This document shows positions 8,275 to 19,133 of a stretch of 64,000 nucleotides of DNA, piece after piece. The stretch's first letter is position 1; each line of letters begins with the position of its first letter. The notes beneath the pieces are model-generated. The model was not told the DNA's origin. It worked only from the letters and a program-made list of their open reading frames with translations, and made no database searches. The stretch comes from Porticoccaceae bacterium (GTDB taxonomy: Bacteria > Pseudomonadota > Gammaproteobacteria > Pseudomonadales > Porticoccaceae): positions 47,292-111,291 of the forward strand of contig JAQWYJ010000028.1 in NCBI GenBank assembly GCA_029254005.1, given 5' to 3'. Both the position numbers and the translations under genes were made by a program.

Positions 8275-8988
8275 CTAGCGAATATAACCTGTTGTGCGTA
8301 CTCTTTTTATTCCTTTAACGGGTTGGCTACGTTCTTTTTTATCACGGTTGTTTTTCTCCTGATCAATACTATTTTTCAGCGCAATGAGAAAGCCAGTGAC
8401 AATAAATGCTCCTGGAGGCAACACAAATATTAGAAAACTATAGCGATCGCCAAAGGGTTGAATAAGCCATGCTTCTGCTGTGGAGCCAAACAATAGGTGC
8501 ATGTCCCTAAAGAGTGAGCCTTGGCCCAGTAGTTCGCGACTCGCCCCCAAGAGTAATAGCACCAACAGAAATCCAAGCCCCATCATCAATCCGTCTAGAG
8601 CAGCTAAACTTAGGGTATTTTTACTAGCAAACGCCTCGGCGCGACCTAGAATCGCACAATTGGTAACAATCAGTGGGACGAAAATCCCCAAAATTTGGTA
8701 CAGATCAAAGGTATAAGCCTTCATTAACAATTCTGTGATGGTAACAAATGTTGCAATAATCATTATGAAAACCGGCAATCGAACAGCATCACTGACATGC
8801 TGACGAATGAGGGATACGATAATGTTTGAGCAAATTAGCACAAGCAGAGTCGCTAGGCCCAAGCCAAGCGCATTTACTACGGTAGATGTAACCGCTAATA
8901 GCGGGCATAGTCCAAGTAACTGCACCAGTGCTGGATTATTGTACCAAAGTCCATTGCGAGTAATTTGTTGAAGCATCGTCTTACGCAT
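8275..8988 (-). CDS. rnfE: Rnf electron transport complex subunit RnfE
   Basis: Integral membrane subunit of the Rnf complex, which couples electron flow between ferredoxin and NAD to ion pumping across the inner membrane. The 237-residue protein has six hydrophobic segments and the conserved [18 protein letters not shown] at the start and [17 protein letters not shown] in the middle. The cysteines in LGLCPLL and VTNCAIL are those that hold the intramembrane iron-sulfur centre shared with RnfA. The C-terminus is a charged Lys/Arg-rich tail. Last gene of the operon; its start overlaps the rnfG stop by one base. Confidence 0.95.
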   Translation of the reverse strand: MRKTMLQQITRNGLWYNNPALVQLLGLCPLLAVTSTVVNALGLGLATLLVLICSNIIVSLIRQHVSDAVRLPVFIMIIATFVTITELLMKAYTFDLYQILGIFVPLIVTNCAILGRAEAFASKNTLSLAALDGLMMGLGFLLVLLLLGASRELLGQGSLFRDMHLLFGSTAEAWLIQPFGDRYSFLIFVLPPGAFIVTGFLIALKNSIDQEKNNRDKKERSQPVKGIKRVRTTGYIR

Positions 8989-9638
8989 CAGTTATTCTCC
9001 GAAACGTCTATAGCTGTCTTTGCTGAAAATATGCGCGCATTATCTTGCTCAAAATACGTCAATGTACTAACCAGTTGATTTATGACAGCTCGGGGCGTTA
9101 TCGTAGCCCCGGTAAACTGATCAAAATCGCCGCCATGCTTTTTAACAGCCCATGCTGAGTCCGGTGTATTTTTAAGCGATCGTCCATTGAAGCTCAAAAT
9201 CCACGAACTTCGTCGAATCTCAATTTTGTCACCAAGTCCAGGAGTCTCACGGTGCTCCACCACTCGCACCCCGGCGATAGTGCTATCAGCATTGATACCT
9301 ACTAGCATGGAAATTTTGCCACTGTAGCCGTCTAGGGTAGCAGAAGGGATGATAGCTGCTATCGGGTTTTCATTACGTCGTGCAATATGAATAAACTGCT
9401 TTTTCTCAAGGCCCAACAGTGGCCAAAAACGCTCAGGGATGGGCTGAATATCCAATAAAAGATCATTGTCATGTAGATTTTTAGGCACGATTTCCAAAAG
9501 CGCTTTTTGCGCAAATAGGCGTTCTGAATAGGCAATTTTATCTGCCGTTAAACTATTGACCATTGACAACAATGCTGCAGTTATAGAGGCAGCTAAGGCG
9601 AGACCTAGGGAATTTTTAGTAATCGCTTTAAACATCAT
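8988..9638 (-). CDS. rnfG: Rnf complex subunit RnfG (covalent flavoprotein)
   Basis: A 216-residue periplasm-facing flavoprotein anchored by one N-terminal membrane helix ([16 protein letters not shown]). The FMN-binding domain carries [11 protein letters not shown] near residue 175, the S/TGAT motif whose last threonine receives FMN through a phosphodiester bond by Apb[13 protein letters not shown] is another family signature. ApbE, which would attach the flavin, is not in this window. Its start overlaps the rnfD stop by four bases (ATGA), and it leads into rnfE. Confidence 0.95.
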   Translation of the reverse strand: MMFKAITKNSLGLALAASITAALLSMVNSLTADKIAYSERLFAQKALLEIVPKNLHDNDLLLDIQPIPERFWPLLGLEKKQFIHIARRNENPIAAIIPSATLDGYSGKISMLVGINADSTIAGVRVVEHRETPGLGDKIEIRRSSWILSFNGRSLKNTPDSAWAVKKHGGDFDQFTGATITPRAVINQLVSTLTYFEQDNARIFSAKTAIDVSENN

Positions 9639-10702
9639 TTGTCTATCTCTTTAGCGGTTGCTCTGTGTCTCTGGCGGTGGCCATAGGTTCGAGGAAGAGT
9701 GTAGTTGTCAATAAAGGGAGCGGCAAAATTACCCAGTAATACGGCAAATGCTACTGCATCTGGATAACTACCCCAAGCGCGGATAATATATATCAACAAG
9801 CCAATTAAGGCGCCATAAATTAGTCGGCCACGGTTGCTCGTAGCGGACGAAACTGGATCTGTAACAATAAAAAAAGCACCAAGCATTGATGCACCACTGA
9901 ACAGGTGCATCACTGGAGAACCAGGGCTAGTAGAGCTGCCAGCATCCCAAAAAAGTATGGACATCAGTGTTAAGCTACCGAGCATTCCAATCGGGCCATG
10001 CCAGGTAAATATTCGAGCTTTAAGGAGTGCTAGGCCACCGATTAGAAATGCAACATTAGCCCACTCCCAACCAACTCCTGCAAAACTTGCGTTACTAAAT
10101 AGCCTGTTGTTGTTATAAATTTGTTCAACCATAAGACCCTTACTATGTTTGAAAAGATCTAGTGGCGTAGCTCCGGTAACACCGTCAATGGGAACAGATC
10201 CAGCAAATACAATCATGCAAGAATCCCAAAGTCCTGGGTGATTTATTCCTTGAGGCAGCAAACTTATAGGTGTTACCCAGGTTGTCATCTCTATTGGAAA
10301 GGATACTAAAACCACCACATAGCCAACCATTGCTGGATTAAACGGATTGGAGCCTAATCCACCATATAACTGTTTAGCAATTAGAATAGAAAATGTTGCA
10401 GCAGTTACCACTACCCACCACGGCACCAGGGGGGGTAGTGCTAAACCTAAAAGTACGGCGGTAACTACTGCACTGTAATCACCTAAATGAGTATTAATAG
10501 ATCGATTTCGTAGCTTGAGTACCATTGCTTCAGTAACAATGCAGGTTAGTGTTGAGATAAAGAGATTTAGTAGTACACCCCAGCCAAACTGGTAGCTAAG
10601 AATAAGTGCTCCGGGCAAGGTTGCCATGAGCACCAACTGCATGATTTTAGCAGTACTCTGGCGATTGTGAGTTTGCGGTGAGCTGATCTGTTTAGAGTTC
10701 AT
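9635..10702 (-). CDS. rnfD: Rnf complex subunit RnfD (membrane flavoprotein)
   Basis: A 355-residue membrane subunit related to NqrB, with about nine hydrophobic segments. DGVTGATPLD holds the threonine that carries covalent FMN. Other family sequences seen are GGLGSNPFNPAMVGYV and FIVTDPVSSATSNRGR. In the complex RnfD passes electrons between RnfG and the ion channel. The gene overlaps rnfC upstream and rnfG downstream by four bases each, so the subunits are probably made in a fixed ratio by coupled translation. The C-terminus is basic (HRQRHRATAKE). Confidence 0.96.
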   Translation of the reverse strand: MNSKQISSPQTHNRQSTAKIMQLVLMATLPGALILSYQFGWGVLLNLFISTLTCIVTEAMVLKLRNRSINTHLGDYSAVVTAVLLGLALPPLVPWWVVVTAATFSILIAKQLYGGLGSNPFNPAMVGYVVVLVSFPIEMTTWVTPISLLPQGINHPGLWDSCMIVFAGSVPIDGVTGATPLDLFKHSKGLMVEQIYNNNRLFSNASFAGVGWEWANVAFLIGGLALLKARIFTWHGPIGMLGSLTLMSILFWDAGSSTSPGSPVMHLFSGASMLGAFFIVTDPVSSATSNRGRLIYGALIGLLIYIIRAWGSYPDAVAFAVLLGNFAAPFIDNYTLPRTYGHRQRHRATAKEIDK

Positions 10703-12435
10703 TGGAGATTAATCTTCGCAAGTCGCTGTTGAGTTTTATCGACCTTTTGTTTGGCACCTTCAAGAGTGGCCTTGTGTTGAGTTTGTTGATCAAGTGTCCC
10801 AGAGTCAAGGACATCTGCAAGACGCTGCTCAGCTTCTTCTAGACGCATTTGTGCGGCGATTAATGTGCGTTCGAGTTTGGCTTTTTGCTTTTCAGGCGAG
10901 ATCTGTTTGGTCTGAATACGCAATTGTGCCGCCTTTATAATATCCTCTGCACTGGCGGTTAAAGGCGGTTTTCCAGAAACGCGCTGCTGCGCTGCATTAT
11001 TTGAGAAAAGCTTGCGAGATTCACGCTTAGACTCTCTTTGATGATCTATTTTATCTAACCGTATAGCACGAAATTCAAAGCGCTCTCGGGCCTTGAAGGC
11101 CATAGCTTTTTCCGCACGAGCAGTAAGTATGTCACCCTTACTTGTTCGATAGTGCTGTACTAAGGGTATTTTACTTGGGCAGACATAAGAGCAGGCACCG
11201 CACTCTATGCAGTCAAACAGATGATGTGCTTGCAGGCGCTCATGATTTTCTGCCTTGGCATACCAATACAATTGTTGAGGCAGTAGCGATGCTGGACAAG
11301 CTTCTGCACACAAACCGCACCTAATGCAAGGTTGAGGAGGACTACTATCGGGCATTTCTTGATGACTCACAGCTAAAATACAGGCACTTGTTTTAGTCAC
11401 AGATACATTCGTAGTTGACAGGGTAAATCCCATCATCGGGCCGCCCACAATGAGTCTGCTACAGCGTTCTCTATTAAACTCATTGAGTTCCAGTAAATGC
11501 TCGACTGAGGTGCCTATCAAGACCTCATAGTTACGATTTATGTCACATGCTTGCCCCGTTATTGTGGTAACCCGCGAAATAAGTGGTTGACCGTCAATTA
11601 CCGCACGTTTTATGGCAAAAACAGTGGCTATGTTAAGACAGACCATGCCAATATTCATAGGCAATGCACCACTTGGTAGTTCTTTTCCTGTGAGAATATA
11701 AATAAGCTGCTTTTCGCCACCAGAGGGATACTTGGTCGGGATTGATACCACCTCTATATGAGTCCCATTACAATGCTCTTGTAGCGCTTTAATTGCTTCT
11801 GGTTTGTTGTTTTCAATACCTATTAAGATAGTTTTTGGTTTACCTAAAGCGCAATTAATAACATCAATACCTCTGACGATTTCCGCTGCACGCTCACGAA
11901 TAAGCATGTCATCGGCAGTAATGAAGGGCTCACATTCGGTGGCATTAATAATTAAGGTATCAACAGATTTTTCACCATCGATCGCCAGTTTCACTGCCGA
12001 GGGAAATCCAGCACCTCCCATGCCGACTATTCCCGCTTGTGAAATGATGTCACATAGCTTGGAGGGATCAATATGTTGGTAATGGGGATATGTTGTTGAT
12101 TCAATCCACCTATCCTCGCCATCGGTGGTGATCTCGATACAGGGAGTCGGTAATCCTGAGGGGTGAGCTATAGTTCGAGGCTCAATAGAGCTTACAATGC
12201 CAGAGCTAGAGGCATGCACCGCGACGCTAAGTTTGCCCTGTATATCAGCAATTTTTTGTCCTTTGAGTACTCTGTCGCCAACTCTAACAGATGCTTTCGC
12301 CGTCTCACCAAACGCCGAATTCAGGGGCAGAACCAGCATTTTGGGGAGCGGCACTTGGCCTATGCTCATTGTCTGGGATTGGGCTTTATTATCCGAAAGA
12401 TGGACGCCACCAGGTGTTTCCCAAAGGTGTCTCAT
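10699..12435 (-). CDS. rnfC: Rnf complex subunit RnfC (NADH-binding iron-sulfur protein)
   Basis: The peripheral NADH-oxidising subunit, 578 residues from the chosen ATG. Order: an N-terminal RnfC barrel domain with [13 protein letters not shown], a Rossmann-like FMN/NADH region ([24 protein letters not shown]), an SLBB region, then two 4Fe-4S clusters in [15 protein letters not shown] and [15 protein letters not shown] Gln/Glu/Lys-rich C-terminal tail follows, predicted coiled coil, as in other gammaproteobacterial RnfC. The track start at 12504 adds 23 unlikely residues. The ATG at 12435 overlaps the rnfB stop (ATGA) and matches the family N-terminus. It overlaps rnfD by four bases. Confidence 0.96.
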   Translation of the reverse strand: MRHLWETPGGVHLSDNKAQSQTMSIGQVPLPKMLVLPLNSAFGETAKASVRVGDRVLKGQKIADIQGKLSVAVHASSSGIVSSIEPRTIAHPSGLPTPCIEITTDGEDRWIESTTYPHYQHIDPSKLCDIISQAGIVGMGGAGFPSAVKLAIDGEKSVDTLIINATECEPFITADDMLIRERAAEIVRGIDVINCALGKPKTILIGIENNKPEAIKALQEHCNGTHIEVVSIPTKYPSGGEKQLIYILTGKELPSGALPMNIGMVCLNIATVFAIKRAVIDGQPLISRVTTITGQACDINRNYEVLIGTSVEHLLELNEFNRERCSRLIVGGPMMGFTLSTTNVSVTKTSACILAVSHQEMPDSSPPQPCIRCGLCAEACPASLLPQQLYWYAKAENHERLQAHHLFDCIECGACSYVCPSKIPLVQHYRTSKGDILTARAEKAMAFKARERFEFRAIRLDKIDHQRESKRESRKLFSNNAAQQRVSGKPPLTASAEDIIKAAQLRIQTKQISPEKQKAKLERTLIAAQMRLEEAEQRLADVLDSGTLDQQTQHKATLEGAKQKVDKTQQRLAKINLQ

Positions 12436-13034
12436 GATGAATGACCTTCGGTATATGTAGAATTTGTAGAAGGCGGTGTATTTTCTGGGGTTGGCCAATA
12501 CCATGTATCAATAGAGGTCGTGAAGGGAAGCATATCTATACAGTCGACAGGGCAGGGGTCAACACATAAGTCACATCCAGTACACTCCTCTTCAATAACC
12601 GTGTGCATTAATTTGGCAGACCCTAAAATAGCATCTACCGGACAGGCTTGGATACATTTGGTACAACCAATACATTCATCCTCTCTTATATACGCTACGG
12701 TTCTGAGTTCTTCCTGACCGTGCTCTTCATCCAAGGGTACAGCTGTAATATCAAGTAGTTTAGCAATGGCATTGATCGTGCTCTGGCCTCCCGGCGGGCA
12801 CTTGTTAATGGCGTCTCCATCAGCAATAGATTGTGCATAGGGTCGGCATCCTGGGAAACCACATTGACCACATTGCGTTTGCGGTAATAATTGATCAATA
12901 GTGTCAACCACAGGGTCACTGTCAATTTTGAATTTTTCAGCTGCATAACCTAATAGTCCACCAAACATGCCTCCTAGACCGATCAATGCTAGGAGCGATG
13001 CGAACACCATATTATCTATTAGTAAGTTAATCAT
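12432..13034 (-). CDS. rnfB: Rnf complex subunit RnfB (ferredoxin-interacting iron-sulfur protein)
   Basis: A 200-residue subunit with an N-terminal membrane anchor ([20 protein letters not shown]). It has a 4Fe-4S domain with [14 protein letters not shown] and a later NKCPPGG cysteine, then two ferredoxin-type clusters in [14 protein letters not shown] and [15 protein letters not shown]. RnfB takes electrons to or from soluble ferredoxin. The C-terminal tail after the last cluster is short and Pro/Thr-rich. The start abuts the rnfA stop directly, with no gap, and its stop overlaps rnfC. Confidence 0.96.
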   Translation of the reverse strand: MINLLIDNMVFASLLALIGLGGMFGGLLGYAAEKFKIDSDPVVDTIDQLLPQTQCGQCGFPGCRPYAQSIADGDAINKCPPGGQSTINAIAKLLDITAVPLDEEHGQEELRTVAYIREDECIGCTKCIQACPVDAILGSAKLMHTVIEEECTGCDLCVDPCPVDCIDMLPFTTSIDTWYWPTPENTPPSTNSTYTEGHSS

Positions 13035-13610
13035 TTAAATGAGGCCACTAAAACCCATGAATGCCAAAGACATTAGTCCCGCGGTGATCATTGCTATAGC
13101 AGTACCCTCAAAGGGTTGGGGTATATCTGCTGTTGCTAGTCGCTCGCGCATAGCTGAGAAAAAAACCAAAACCAATGAAAATCCTGCGCCAGCACCGAAA
13201 CCATAGAGTGAGGATTGGACAAAACTAAGGTCTTTATTAGCATTCTGTAGTGCTACGCCTAATACGGCACAGTTGGTGGTAATTAAAGGTAAAAAAACTC
13301 CTAAAACACGGTATAGGAGCGGACTGGTTTTTTCTACAAACAACTTAGTGAACTGGACAACTGCCGCGATAACTAAAATAAATGCAATGGTTCTTAGATA
13401 GGTCAAGCCAAGAGGAAGCAAGATTAGCTTATTCACAATATAGCTAATCATAGCGGTTAAAGTTAGCACAAAAGTAGTTGCTGCAGACATACCAATGGCT
13501 GATTCTAGTTTCTTAGAAACCCCCATAAAAGGGCATAGTCCTAGAAACTGAACCAGTACATAATTATTGATCAGAATAGAGCTGACCAAAATAACGGCAA
13601 CTTCTTGCAT
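13035..13610 (-). CDS. rnfA: Rnf complex subunit RnfA
   Basis: First gene of the rnfABCDGE operon, 191 residues with six membrane helices. [15 protein letters not shown] and [14 protein letters not shown] carry the two cysteines of the intramembrane iron-sulfur centre; the C-terminus [10 protein letters not shown] is universal. I start at the ATG at 13610 ([11 protein letters not shown]), which agrees with E. coli RnfA (193 residues) and has AGGT upstream. The track start at 13748 adds 46 residues with no counterpart. This leaves about 150 bases after metG, room for an operon promoter. No rnfH or nth gene follows the operon. Confidence 0.95.
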   Translation of the reverse strand: MQEVAVILVSSILINNYVLVQFLGLCPFMGVSKKLESAIGMSAATTFVLTLTAMISYIVNKLILLPLGLTYLRTIAFILVIAAVVQFTKLFVEKTSPLLYRVLGVFLPLITTNCAVLGVALQNANKDLSFVQSSLYGFGAGAGFSLVLVFFSAMRERLATADIPQPFEGTAIAMITAGLMSLAFMGFSGLI

Positions 13611-13760
13611 AGGATAATTACCTGTGAGACCCCCAGTCAATAATAGACTTAGGAGCAGTGTTAACTGCTTATACCGGTATTCACTTACCTCTCTGTAACA
13701 ATCCTTGCATACATCATAAGCAGTATCTATCGGGGATGGACAACTCATCCCCTATGTCTA

Positions 13761-15782
13761 CTAGGTGATTCTCTGGCCGGGTTTAGCGCCACTGTCTGGC
13801 TCCAGCAAATAAATACCTTGATCATCTGCGGCGGCTAGTACCATGCCCTCAGACATACCAAAGCGCATTTTGCGGGGCGCTAAATTGGCAACTAGCACTG
13901 TTAGTCGACCTTCCAAGCTTTTTGGATCATAGGATGATTTTATGCCTGAGAATACTTGTCGGACTTCTCCTCCCATATCTAAGGTTAGTCGTAGTAACTT
14001 GTCTGCCCCCTGAACATGATCAGCTTCTATTATTTGAGCCACTCGTAAATCCACTTTGATAAAGTCATCGAATGAAATTTCATCAGCTAGTGGTTCATCG
14101 GCAAACGGACCTGTCGGCACATTGCTAGTAACTGACTCAAGATCTTCTTTACTAGCTTCAACCATGGCTTCAACCGTTTCTTTCTCTATTCGCTTCATCA
14201 GTGGCTTAAATGTATTGATTCTATGATTAGTTAAGGGTTTACCAATATTATTCCATTCCAGAGTATCATTCAAAAATACCTCTCCAGCGCTTGCCGTTGC
14301 AGGTAATACTGGTTTGAGCATAGCTAGGATTACTCTAAATAGATTAATACCTAGAGAGCAAATCTCTTGTACCTTCTGTTGTTGCTCAGGATCCTTATTG
14401 AGTTTCCATGGTTCTTTGGCGGCAATATATTCATTGGCTGCATCAGCCTGAGCCATTATTTCGCGCACAGCTTTTCCATAGTCGCGGTTCTCATAATGCT
14501 CTGCAACTGTTGCAGCAGCTCCGCTCACTTGATTCCATAGTGCAGGATTCTCGATATTTTCTGAAAGAATACCATCGTTGCCATTAGTAATAAATTTAGC
14601 GCATCGGCTGGCGATGTTAATGACTTTGCCAACCAAGTCACTGTTTACTTTTTGAATAAAGTCTTCAAGATTTAGATCTATATCTTCTACCGAACCAGAA
14701 AGTTTAGATGCGTAGTAATAGCGAAGATATTCGGGGTTAAGATGATCCAAATAACAGCGAGCATTGATGAAGGTGCCGCGAGATTTAGACATCTTTTTAC
14801 CGTTAACTGTCACAAAGCCATGTACACACACTTTTGTTGGGGTGCGATATTCAGCACTTTTCAACATTGCAGGCCAAAACAGCGCATGAAAGTTAACTAT
14901 ATCTTTACCAATAAAATGGTAAAGTTCGGTGGTGCTTTCTTTTTTCCAGTAATGATCAAAGTCGATCCCTTTCAGATCGCAAAGATGCTTGAAACTTGCC
15001 ATGTAACCAATGGGAGCATCTAACCAAACGTAGAAATACTTACCTGGAGCATCAGGGATTTCAAAACCGAAGTAGGGCGCATCACGGCTAATATCCCACT
15101 CCTGAAGGCCTCCATCGAGCCATTCACCTAGTTTATTTGCCACTTCTTTTTGCACACTATCTGTAGCTACCCATTCCTTTAAAAAATCGGTAAATTCAGG
15201 TAGTTTAAAAAAGTAATGCACAGACTGTTTTTCTATTGGCGTTGCACCAGAGATAACCGATACTGGATTGATTAGATCAACCGGCGAATAGGTTGCACCG
15301 CAGGCTTCGCAGTTGTCGCCATACTGGTCCTCTGTTTTGCATTTGGGGCAGGTACCTTTGACGTATCGATCGGCCAAAAAAAGTTGTTTTTCAGGATCAA
15401 AAGCTTGAGTAATAGAACGCTGTGCGATGTGGCCATTGGCCTTAAGACGATTATATATTAGCTCAGAAAATATACGGTTTTCTTCTGAGTGAGTGGTGTG
15501 ATAACTATCCACTCCAATCAAAAAATCCTTAAAGTCAGCTTCATGCAGGCTTCGCATCTCACTAATATGTTGCTCAGCCGTAATGCCTTTTTCATCTGCT
15601 TTGAGCATGATCGCTGTGCCATGAGCATCGTCCGCAGAAACGTAGTAACATTCATGCCCTCGCATCTTTTGGAATCGAACCCAGACATCTGTTTGAGTGT
15701 ACTCAAGGATATGCCCAAGGTGCAGAGCAGCGTTTGCATAGGGTAAGGCATTAGTAACGAGTATTTGTCGTTTTTCGGACAT
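13761..15782 (-). CDS. metG: Methionyl-tRNA synthetase
   Basis: Charges tRNA-Met in the cytoplasm. The 673-residue protein has the class I signatures LHLGHILEY (HIGH motif) near residue 18 and GKKMSKSRG (KMSKS) near 333. A zinc knuckle is visible in [18 protein letters not shown], which puts it in the MetG1/E. coli group. A C-terminal EMAP-like tRNA-binding domain begins near [14 protein letters not shown] and provides dimerisation, as in E. coli. It is transcribed divergently from apbC across 133 bases and toward rnfA. The metG/apbC/dcd order is also found in Pseudomonas. Confidence 0.97.
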   Translation of the reverse strand: MSEKRQILVTNALPYANAALHLGHILEYTQTDVWVRFQKMRGHECYYVSADDAHGTAIMLKADEKGITAEQHISEMRSLHEADFKDFLIGVDSYHTTHSEENRIFSELIYNRLKANGHIAQRSITQAFDPEKQLFLADRYVKGTCPKCKTEDQYGDNCEACGATYSPVDLINPVSVISGATPIEKQSVHYFFKLPEFTDFLKEWVATDSVQKEVANKLGEWLDGGLQEWDISRDAPYFGFEIPDAPGKYFYVWLDAPIGYMASFKHLCDLKGIDFDHYWKKESTTELYHFIGKDIVNFHALFWPAMLKSAEYRTPTKVCVHGFVTVNGKKMSKSRGTFINARCYLDHLNPEYLRYYYASKLSGSVEDIDLNLEDFIQKVNSDLVGKVINIASRCAKFITNGNDGILSENIENPALWNQVSGAAATVAEHYENRDYGKAVREIMAQADAANEYIAAKEPWKLNKDPEQQQKVQEICSLGINLFRVILAMLKPVLPATASAGEVFLNDTLEWNNIGKPLTNHRINTFKPLMKRIEKETVEAMVEASKEDLESVTSNVPTGPFADEPLADEISFDDFIKVDLRVAQIIEADHVQGADKLLRLTLDMGGEVRQVFSGIKSSYDPKSLEGRLTVLVANLAPRKMRFGMSEGMVLAAADDQGIYLLEPDSGAKPGQRIT

Positions 15783-15915
15783 TTTTAAGTCTTTTAGGCA
15801 ATAGTTATTGAAACGGCAGTATAGCGATTTTATGCTCAGTTTTCATTGGCTATGATGCACAATGCAGATGCTTTTCGTAAAGTTTTTTAAAATCACATAA
15901 ACTGGGAGTTGATAA

Positions 15916-16719
15916 GTGTTAACCAATGTGAAAAATATTATTGCAATTGCCTCTGGGAAAGGAGGGGTAGGCAAGTCTACAACCGCAGTCAATGTTGCCT
16001 TAGCTCTGCATAGTCTAGGTCAACGGGTAGGACTGTTAGATGCGGATATTTATGGCCCCAGCATAGCGCTTATGCTCGGTGTTGATGAGGGTACTCGTCC
16101 TGAGGCTGTGAATGAAAAGTATTTCAAACCGATTGTTGCCCACGGTATCAAGACGATGTCTATGGCTTATTTGGTGACTGACAAAACACCTATGGCATGG
16201 AGAGGTCCAATGGCAGCTGGTGCTCTTCAGCAGTTGCTTCAGCAAACTGCCTGGGAAGAGCTTGATGTGCTTATCGTTGATATGCCACCGGGCACAGGGG
16301 ATATCCAGTTAACACTTGCGCAAAAGGCTCAGGTTGCCGGTGCTGTGATTGTAACAACACCCCAAGATATCGCTTTACTTGATGCTAAAAAGGGCATGGA
16401 GATGTTTTTGAAGGTAAATATTCCGGTTTTAGGGATCGTTGAGAATATGGCGGTTCATGTTTGCAGTAAATGTGGGCATCGTGAACATATTTTTGGTGAC
16501 GGTGGTGGTGCTAGGATTGCCGCAGAGTATCAGACTCAGTTGTTAGGAAGCCTGGCCTTAGATGCAGGTATCAGGATTCAAGGCGACTTAGGCATTCCAG
16601 CAGTTGTCGCTTTTGGTGATTCTTTCGTCGGTGAGCAGTACCGAAATATTGCAGATAGCATAATGTCGACCCTTGCATTGACGAAAATGGGGGAAGGTCC
16701 TGCCATTGTATTTGAGTGA
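15916..16719 (+). CDS. apbC: Iron-sulfur cluster carrier protein ApbC (Mrp), short form
   Basis: A P-loop ATPase of the Mrp/NBP35 family that carries a 4Fe-4S cluster to target apoproteins. The 267-residue protein has SGKGGVGKST at 13-22 (deviant Walker A), LDADIYGPS, VDMPPGTGD and the cluster-binding VCSKCGH near residue 180. The N-terminal MIP18/DUF59 domain of about 90 residues found in E. coli Mrp is absent. The start is well fixed by a GGGAG ribosome binding site before GTG and by the upstream divergent metG promoter region, so this is a genuine short form and not a mis-called start. Confidence 0.92.
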   Translation: MLTNVKNIIAIASGKGGVGKSTTAVNVALALHSLGQRVGLLDADIYGPSIALMLGVDEGTRPEAVNEKYFKPIVAHGIKTMSMAYLVTDKTPMAWRGPMAAGALQQLLQQTAWEELDVLIVDMPPGTGDIQLTLAQKAQVAGAVIVTTPQDIALLDAKKGMEMFLKVNIPVLGIVENMAVHVCSKCGHREHIFGDGGGARIAAEYQTQLLGSLALDAGIRIQGDLGIPAVVAFGDSFVGEQYRNIADSIMSTLALTKMGEGPAIVFE

Positions 16720-16837
16720 TTCTTATCAAACAGGACTTAGCCTTGCTGAAACATTGTAAATCAGTATCATAGCGACTGCGTTTAGAAGCTGGCCTTTTTG
16801 AGCCACGCGCCATGGCCTTACCGAGAGATAGATATTC

Positions 16838-17404
16838 ATGAGTATTAAATCAGATAATTGGATACGCCGCATGGCAGAGAGTCAACAAATGATTTCGCCA
16901 TTTGAGTCAGGCCAAGTTCGTTACGCCGGCGAAGAGAGAGTCATTTCTTATGGCACCTCAAGTTATGGATACGATGTGCGCTGTGCTAATGAGTTTAAGA
17001 TATTTACAAATATTCACTCTAAAACAGTGGATCCAAAACACTTTGATAAGGATTCTTTTGTTGATGTTTCAGGGGAATTCTGCATTATTCCACCAAATTC
17101 TTTTGCGTTAGCAAGAACGGTTGAGTATTTCAAAATACCTCGGTCCGTATTGACCATATGTTTAGGTAAATCCACCTATGCCCGTTGCGGTATTATTGTT
17201 AATGTGACTCCCCTTGAGCCAGAATGGGAGGGCCATGTGACCTTAGAATTCTCAAATACTACCAATTTGCCAGCGAAGATATATGCCAACGAGGGGGTTG
17301 CTCAGATGCTATTTTTTGAGTCTGACGAAGTATGTGCCACCTCTTATGCGGATCGTGGGGGGAAATATCAGGGTCAAACAGGTGTTACTTTGCCAAAAAC
17401 CTAA
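16838..17404 (+). CDS. dcd: dCTP deaminase
   Basis: Deaminates dCTP to dUTP, feeding dTMP synthesis. The 188-residue protein is the full family length. It shows [19 protein letters not shown] (nucleotide binding), the VTLEFSNTT segment with the catalytic glutamate near 138, and the C-terminal [19 protein letters not shown] lid. The trimeric dUTPase fold is expected. It is a stand-alone gene 118 bases after apbC, with an intrinsic terminator directly after it. Dcd rather than bifunctional dCTP deaminase/dUTPase is favoured by the close match to the E. coli form. Confidence 0.97.
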   Translation: MSIKSDNWIRRMAESQQMISPFESGQVRYAGEERVISYGTSSYGYDVRCANEFKIFTNIHSKTVDPKHFDKDSFVDVSGEFCIIPPNSFALARTVEYFKIPRSVLTICLGKSTYARCGIIVNVTPLEPEWEGHVTLEFSNTTNLPAKIYANEGVAQMLFFESDEVCATSYADRGGKYQGQTGVTLPKT

Positions 17405-17424
17405 GTATATATGGACTATATAAG

Positions 17425-17469
17425 CACCTTACTTAATCTTCGGAATTAGGGTCAAGTAAGGTGTTTTTT
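17425..17469 (+). terminator. Intrinsic terminator of dcd
   Basis: CACCTTACTT (17425-17434) and AAGTAAGGTG (17454-17463) form a perfect 10-bp stem followed by six T residues on the plus strand. The stem starts 20 bases after the dcd stop and extends into the last codons of the convergent DUF3014 gene. No T-tract follows on the minus strand. Confidence 0.75.
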
Positions 17470-18281
17470 AATAACAATGCCTGTTTTTGTAGTCTTTGTG
17501 TATTTTCTGGGCCACTCCTTATCAATTGTTTTTGCAACGGGCTAAGAGACTCCAGTGATGGATCGGCAAACCTATAGACTACTGATTCGCGGGTCAATTC
17601 AATGGGCTGCACAATTACCGGGGTCGCTAAAATATTATCTAAGCTAGTAAGAATAATGCCGTCCATCTGACGCGGCTGGTAGCCTAATTCAGAGAAAGCT
17701 TTTTCTAATAGTGGTCTTGAAAAGTGAAACATCTGAGCCAATAAGCGCATATCGATACTAACAATAGTCGCTACTGTTGCGTTGTAGCGTTCGTAGTTAC
17801 CAGCGTTCATCCAAATTGTATTATCACCCCGGTGGGTGGTAAATTGGCCCTTTGTCTCACTCAGTGGAAAAATCTTACCGAGTATTACCCCGCGAGCCAA
17901 ACCATCAAGATAGCTTGCAGCCCGACGCAGCAAGTCATCAGTCATCATCCAGGTTTGAAGGTTCTTGTTGCCACTCATTAACAAGAGGCGCTGCCTGACA
18001 AAATTATCACTTTGATTCAGTTTTGGTAGTAACGTCTGTTTTTTCGTGTGTACCTCAGTGGTAACATTATCCTCTAAAGGTTCAGGAATAACTGCCTCAG
18101 GTACGCTGGGTTTTATTATGGAAGGCTGCAACTCCTGCTGAGGTATAGACAATACCTGTTGATCTACAGGCTCGCTTTTTTGGCTTTGGTATAAGATGCC
18201 TCCAATACCGATGATAGATGCTAGGGTACCAACTCCCAAAATCAATCTGCTCTTACTATCGGATGTTTTCTGTGCAGTCAT
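17433..18281 (-). CDS. DUF3014 domain protein (membrane-anchored)
   Basis: A 282-residue protein with one N-terminal membrane helix (LILGVGTLASIIGIGGILY), a Pro/Glu-rich linker to about residue 80, then a globular domain beginning LPKLNQSDNFVRQRLL, the DUF3014 signature. No catalytic motif is visible and the function is unknown. Its start overlaps the stop of the DUF3108 gene by four bases, and in Pseudomonas DUF3014 also lies downstream of purMN-DUF3108. That conserved order suggests a shared envelope role, which is inference. The 3' end runs into the dcd terminator. Confidence 0.8.
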   Translation of the reverse strand: MTAQKTSDSKSRLILGVGTLASIIGIGGILYQSQKSEPVDQQVLSIPQQELQPSIIKPSVPEAVIPEPLEDNVTTEVHTKKQTLLPKLNQSDNFVRQRLLLMSGNKNLQTWMMTDDLLRRAASYLDGLARGVILGKIFPLSETKGQFTTHRGDNTIWMNAGNYERYNATVATIVSIDMRLLAQMFHFSRPLLEKAFSELGYQPRQMDGIILTSLDNILATPVIVQPIELTRESVVYRFADPSLESLSPLQKQLIRSGPENTQRLQKQALLLKNTLLDPNSED

Positions 18282-19069
18282 AGTTTATCCCCTATGGGCT
18301 TTGATAAAGGCACTATACTTTTGCCATTAATATGTCCTTGGCTAATCTTCAGTTGATGGCTTTCGCCATCGTCTTGATGAGAAAGTTTAACGATTAAGTA
18401 GTCCCAATCATCAGCTAACCAGACGGTAGTTTCGCGTTTCTTACCAGTTTTAACCACCCGGCGTAATTTAGTTGTATTGAGCGGGCCTAAGGATGTGGTT
18501 AAAATTTCTTTTCCAATAATCTCATAATCATAAGTTTTAGCCTTTTTTCTTGCCATGACAGAGTAAGAAAGTTGTGTTCTTCCTGCGGCTAAGTCGCGGC
18601 GTAACTGCAATTTGTGAGTCATCATATCAAGCGTGTCAGCAATTAGTAGAACATCAAACGATTTTTTATTTTTTTTATAAGTAAGTTGCTTATCATTCCA
18701 GTTAAAAAACTGTTGTTCGTGATTTGAAACCCCCAGAATTGAGCGTTTGTAACTATATTTTTCAGGTACGATATTGCCTTGGCTGTCTATGCCAAAGACC
18801 GCTGTTTCGGCTATTTTGCCAAAGACACTATTGGCGATTGAGGTTTCTTTATACTTGCCAGATGGAAGTATCTCCAGCTGATGATGTAGGTCAATATCCA
18901 TGCCATTATAGTTAGCGGTGTAGTCAGCAGTATAGGCCTTGATTATGGTGGTTTCAGCATGACTGTTGCTGATGTAAACCAACGTACTAACAAGCAATGC
19001 ACCTAGTATAAATATCCAGGATCTTTTGTGTGCATGCGAATGCCATTTACTATAGGAGTATCTGGACAT
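18278..19069 (-). CDS. DUF3108 domain protein (exported)
   Basis: A 263-residue protein with a signal sequence (SWIFILGALLVSTLVYI, cleavage likely after SHA near residue 38) and a beta-rich DUF3108 domain starting YTADYTANYNGMDIDL. DUF3108 domains resemble LolA/LolB-type half-barrels, but no function is established. The domain end has KLSHQDDGESHQLKI, typical of the family. It follows purN by 64 bases on the same strand and overlaps DUF3014, the arrangement seen in Pseudomonas. It probably acts in the periplasm. Confidence 0.8.
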   Translation of the reverse strand: MSRYSYSKWHSHAHKRSWIFILGALLVSTLVYISNSHAETTIIKAYTADYTANYNGMDIDLHHQLEILPSGKYKETSIANSVFGKIAETAVFGIDSQGNIVPEKYSYKRSILGVSNHEQQFFNWNDKQLTYKKNKKSFDVLLIADTLDMMTHKLQLRRDLAAGRTQLSYSVMARKKAKTYDYEIIGKEILTTSLGPLNTTKLRRVVKTGKKRETTVWLADDWDYLIVKLSHQDDGESHQLKISQGHINGKSIVPLSKPIGDKL

Positions 19070-19133
19070 TTTTACCTTATTTTTACAGTCATTGAAATTC
19101 CTCGAGTATTAGAGTACTAAAGTCACAAAATGT

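Noticed and set aside
13611-13748. 46-codon in-frame extension of rnfA ([17 protein letters not shown]...) suggesting a Cys-containing N-terminal domain
   Set aside because: RnfA families begin at the equivalent of MQEVAV, the extension has no homologous counterpart, and AGGT precedes the inner ATG. It most likely is open by chance in the upstream gap.
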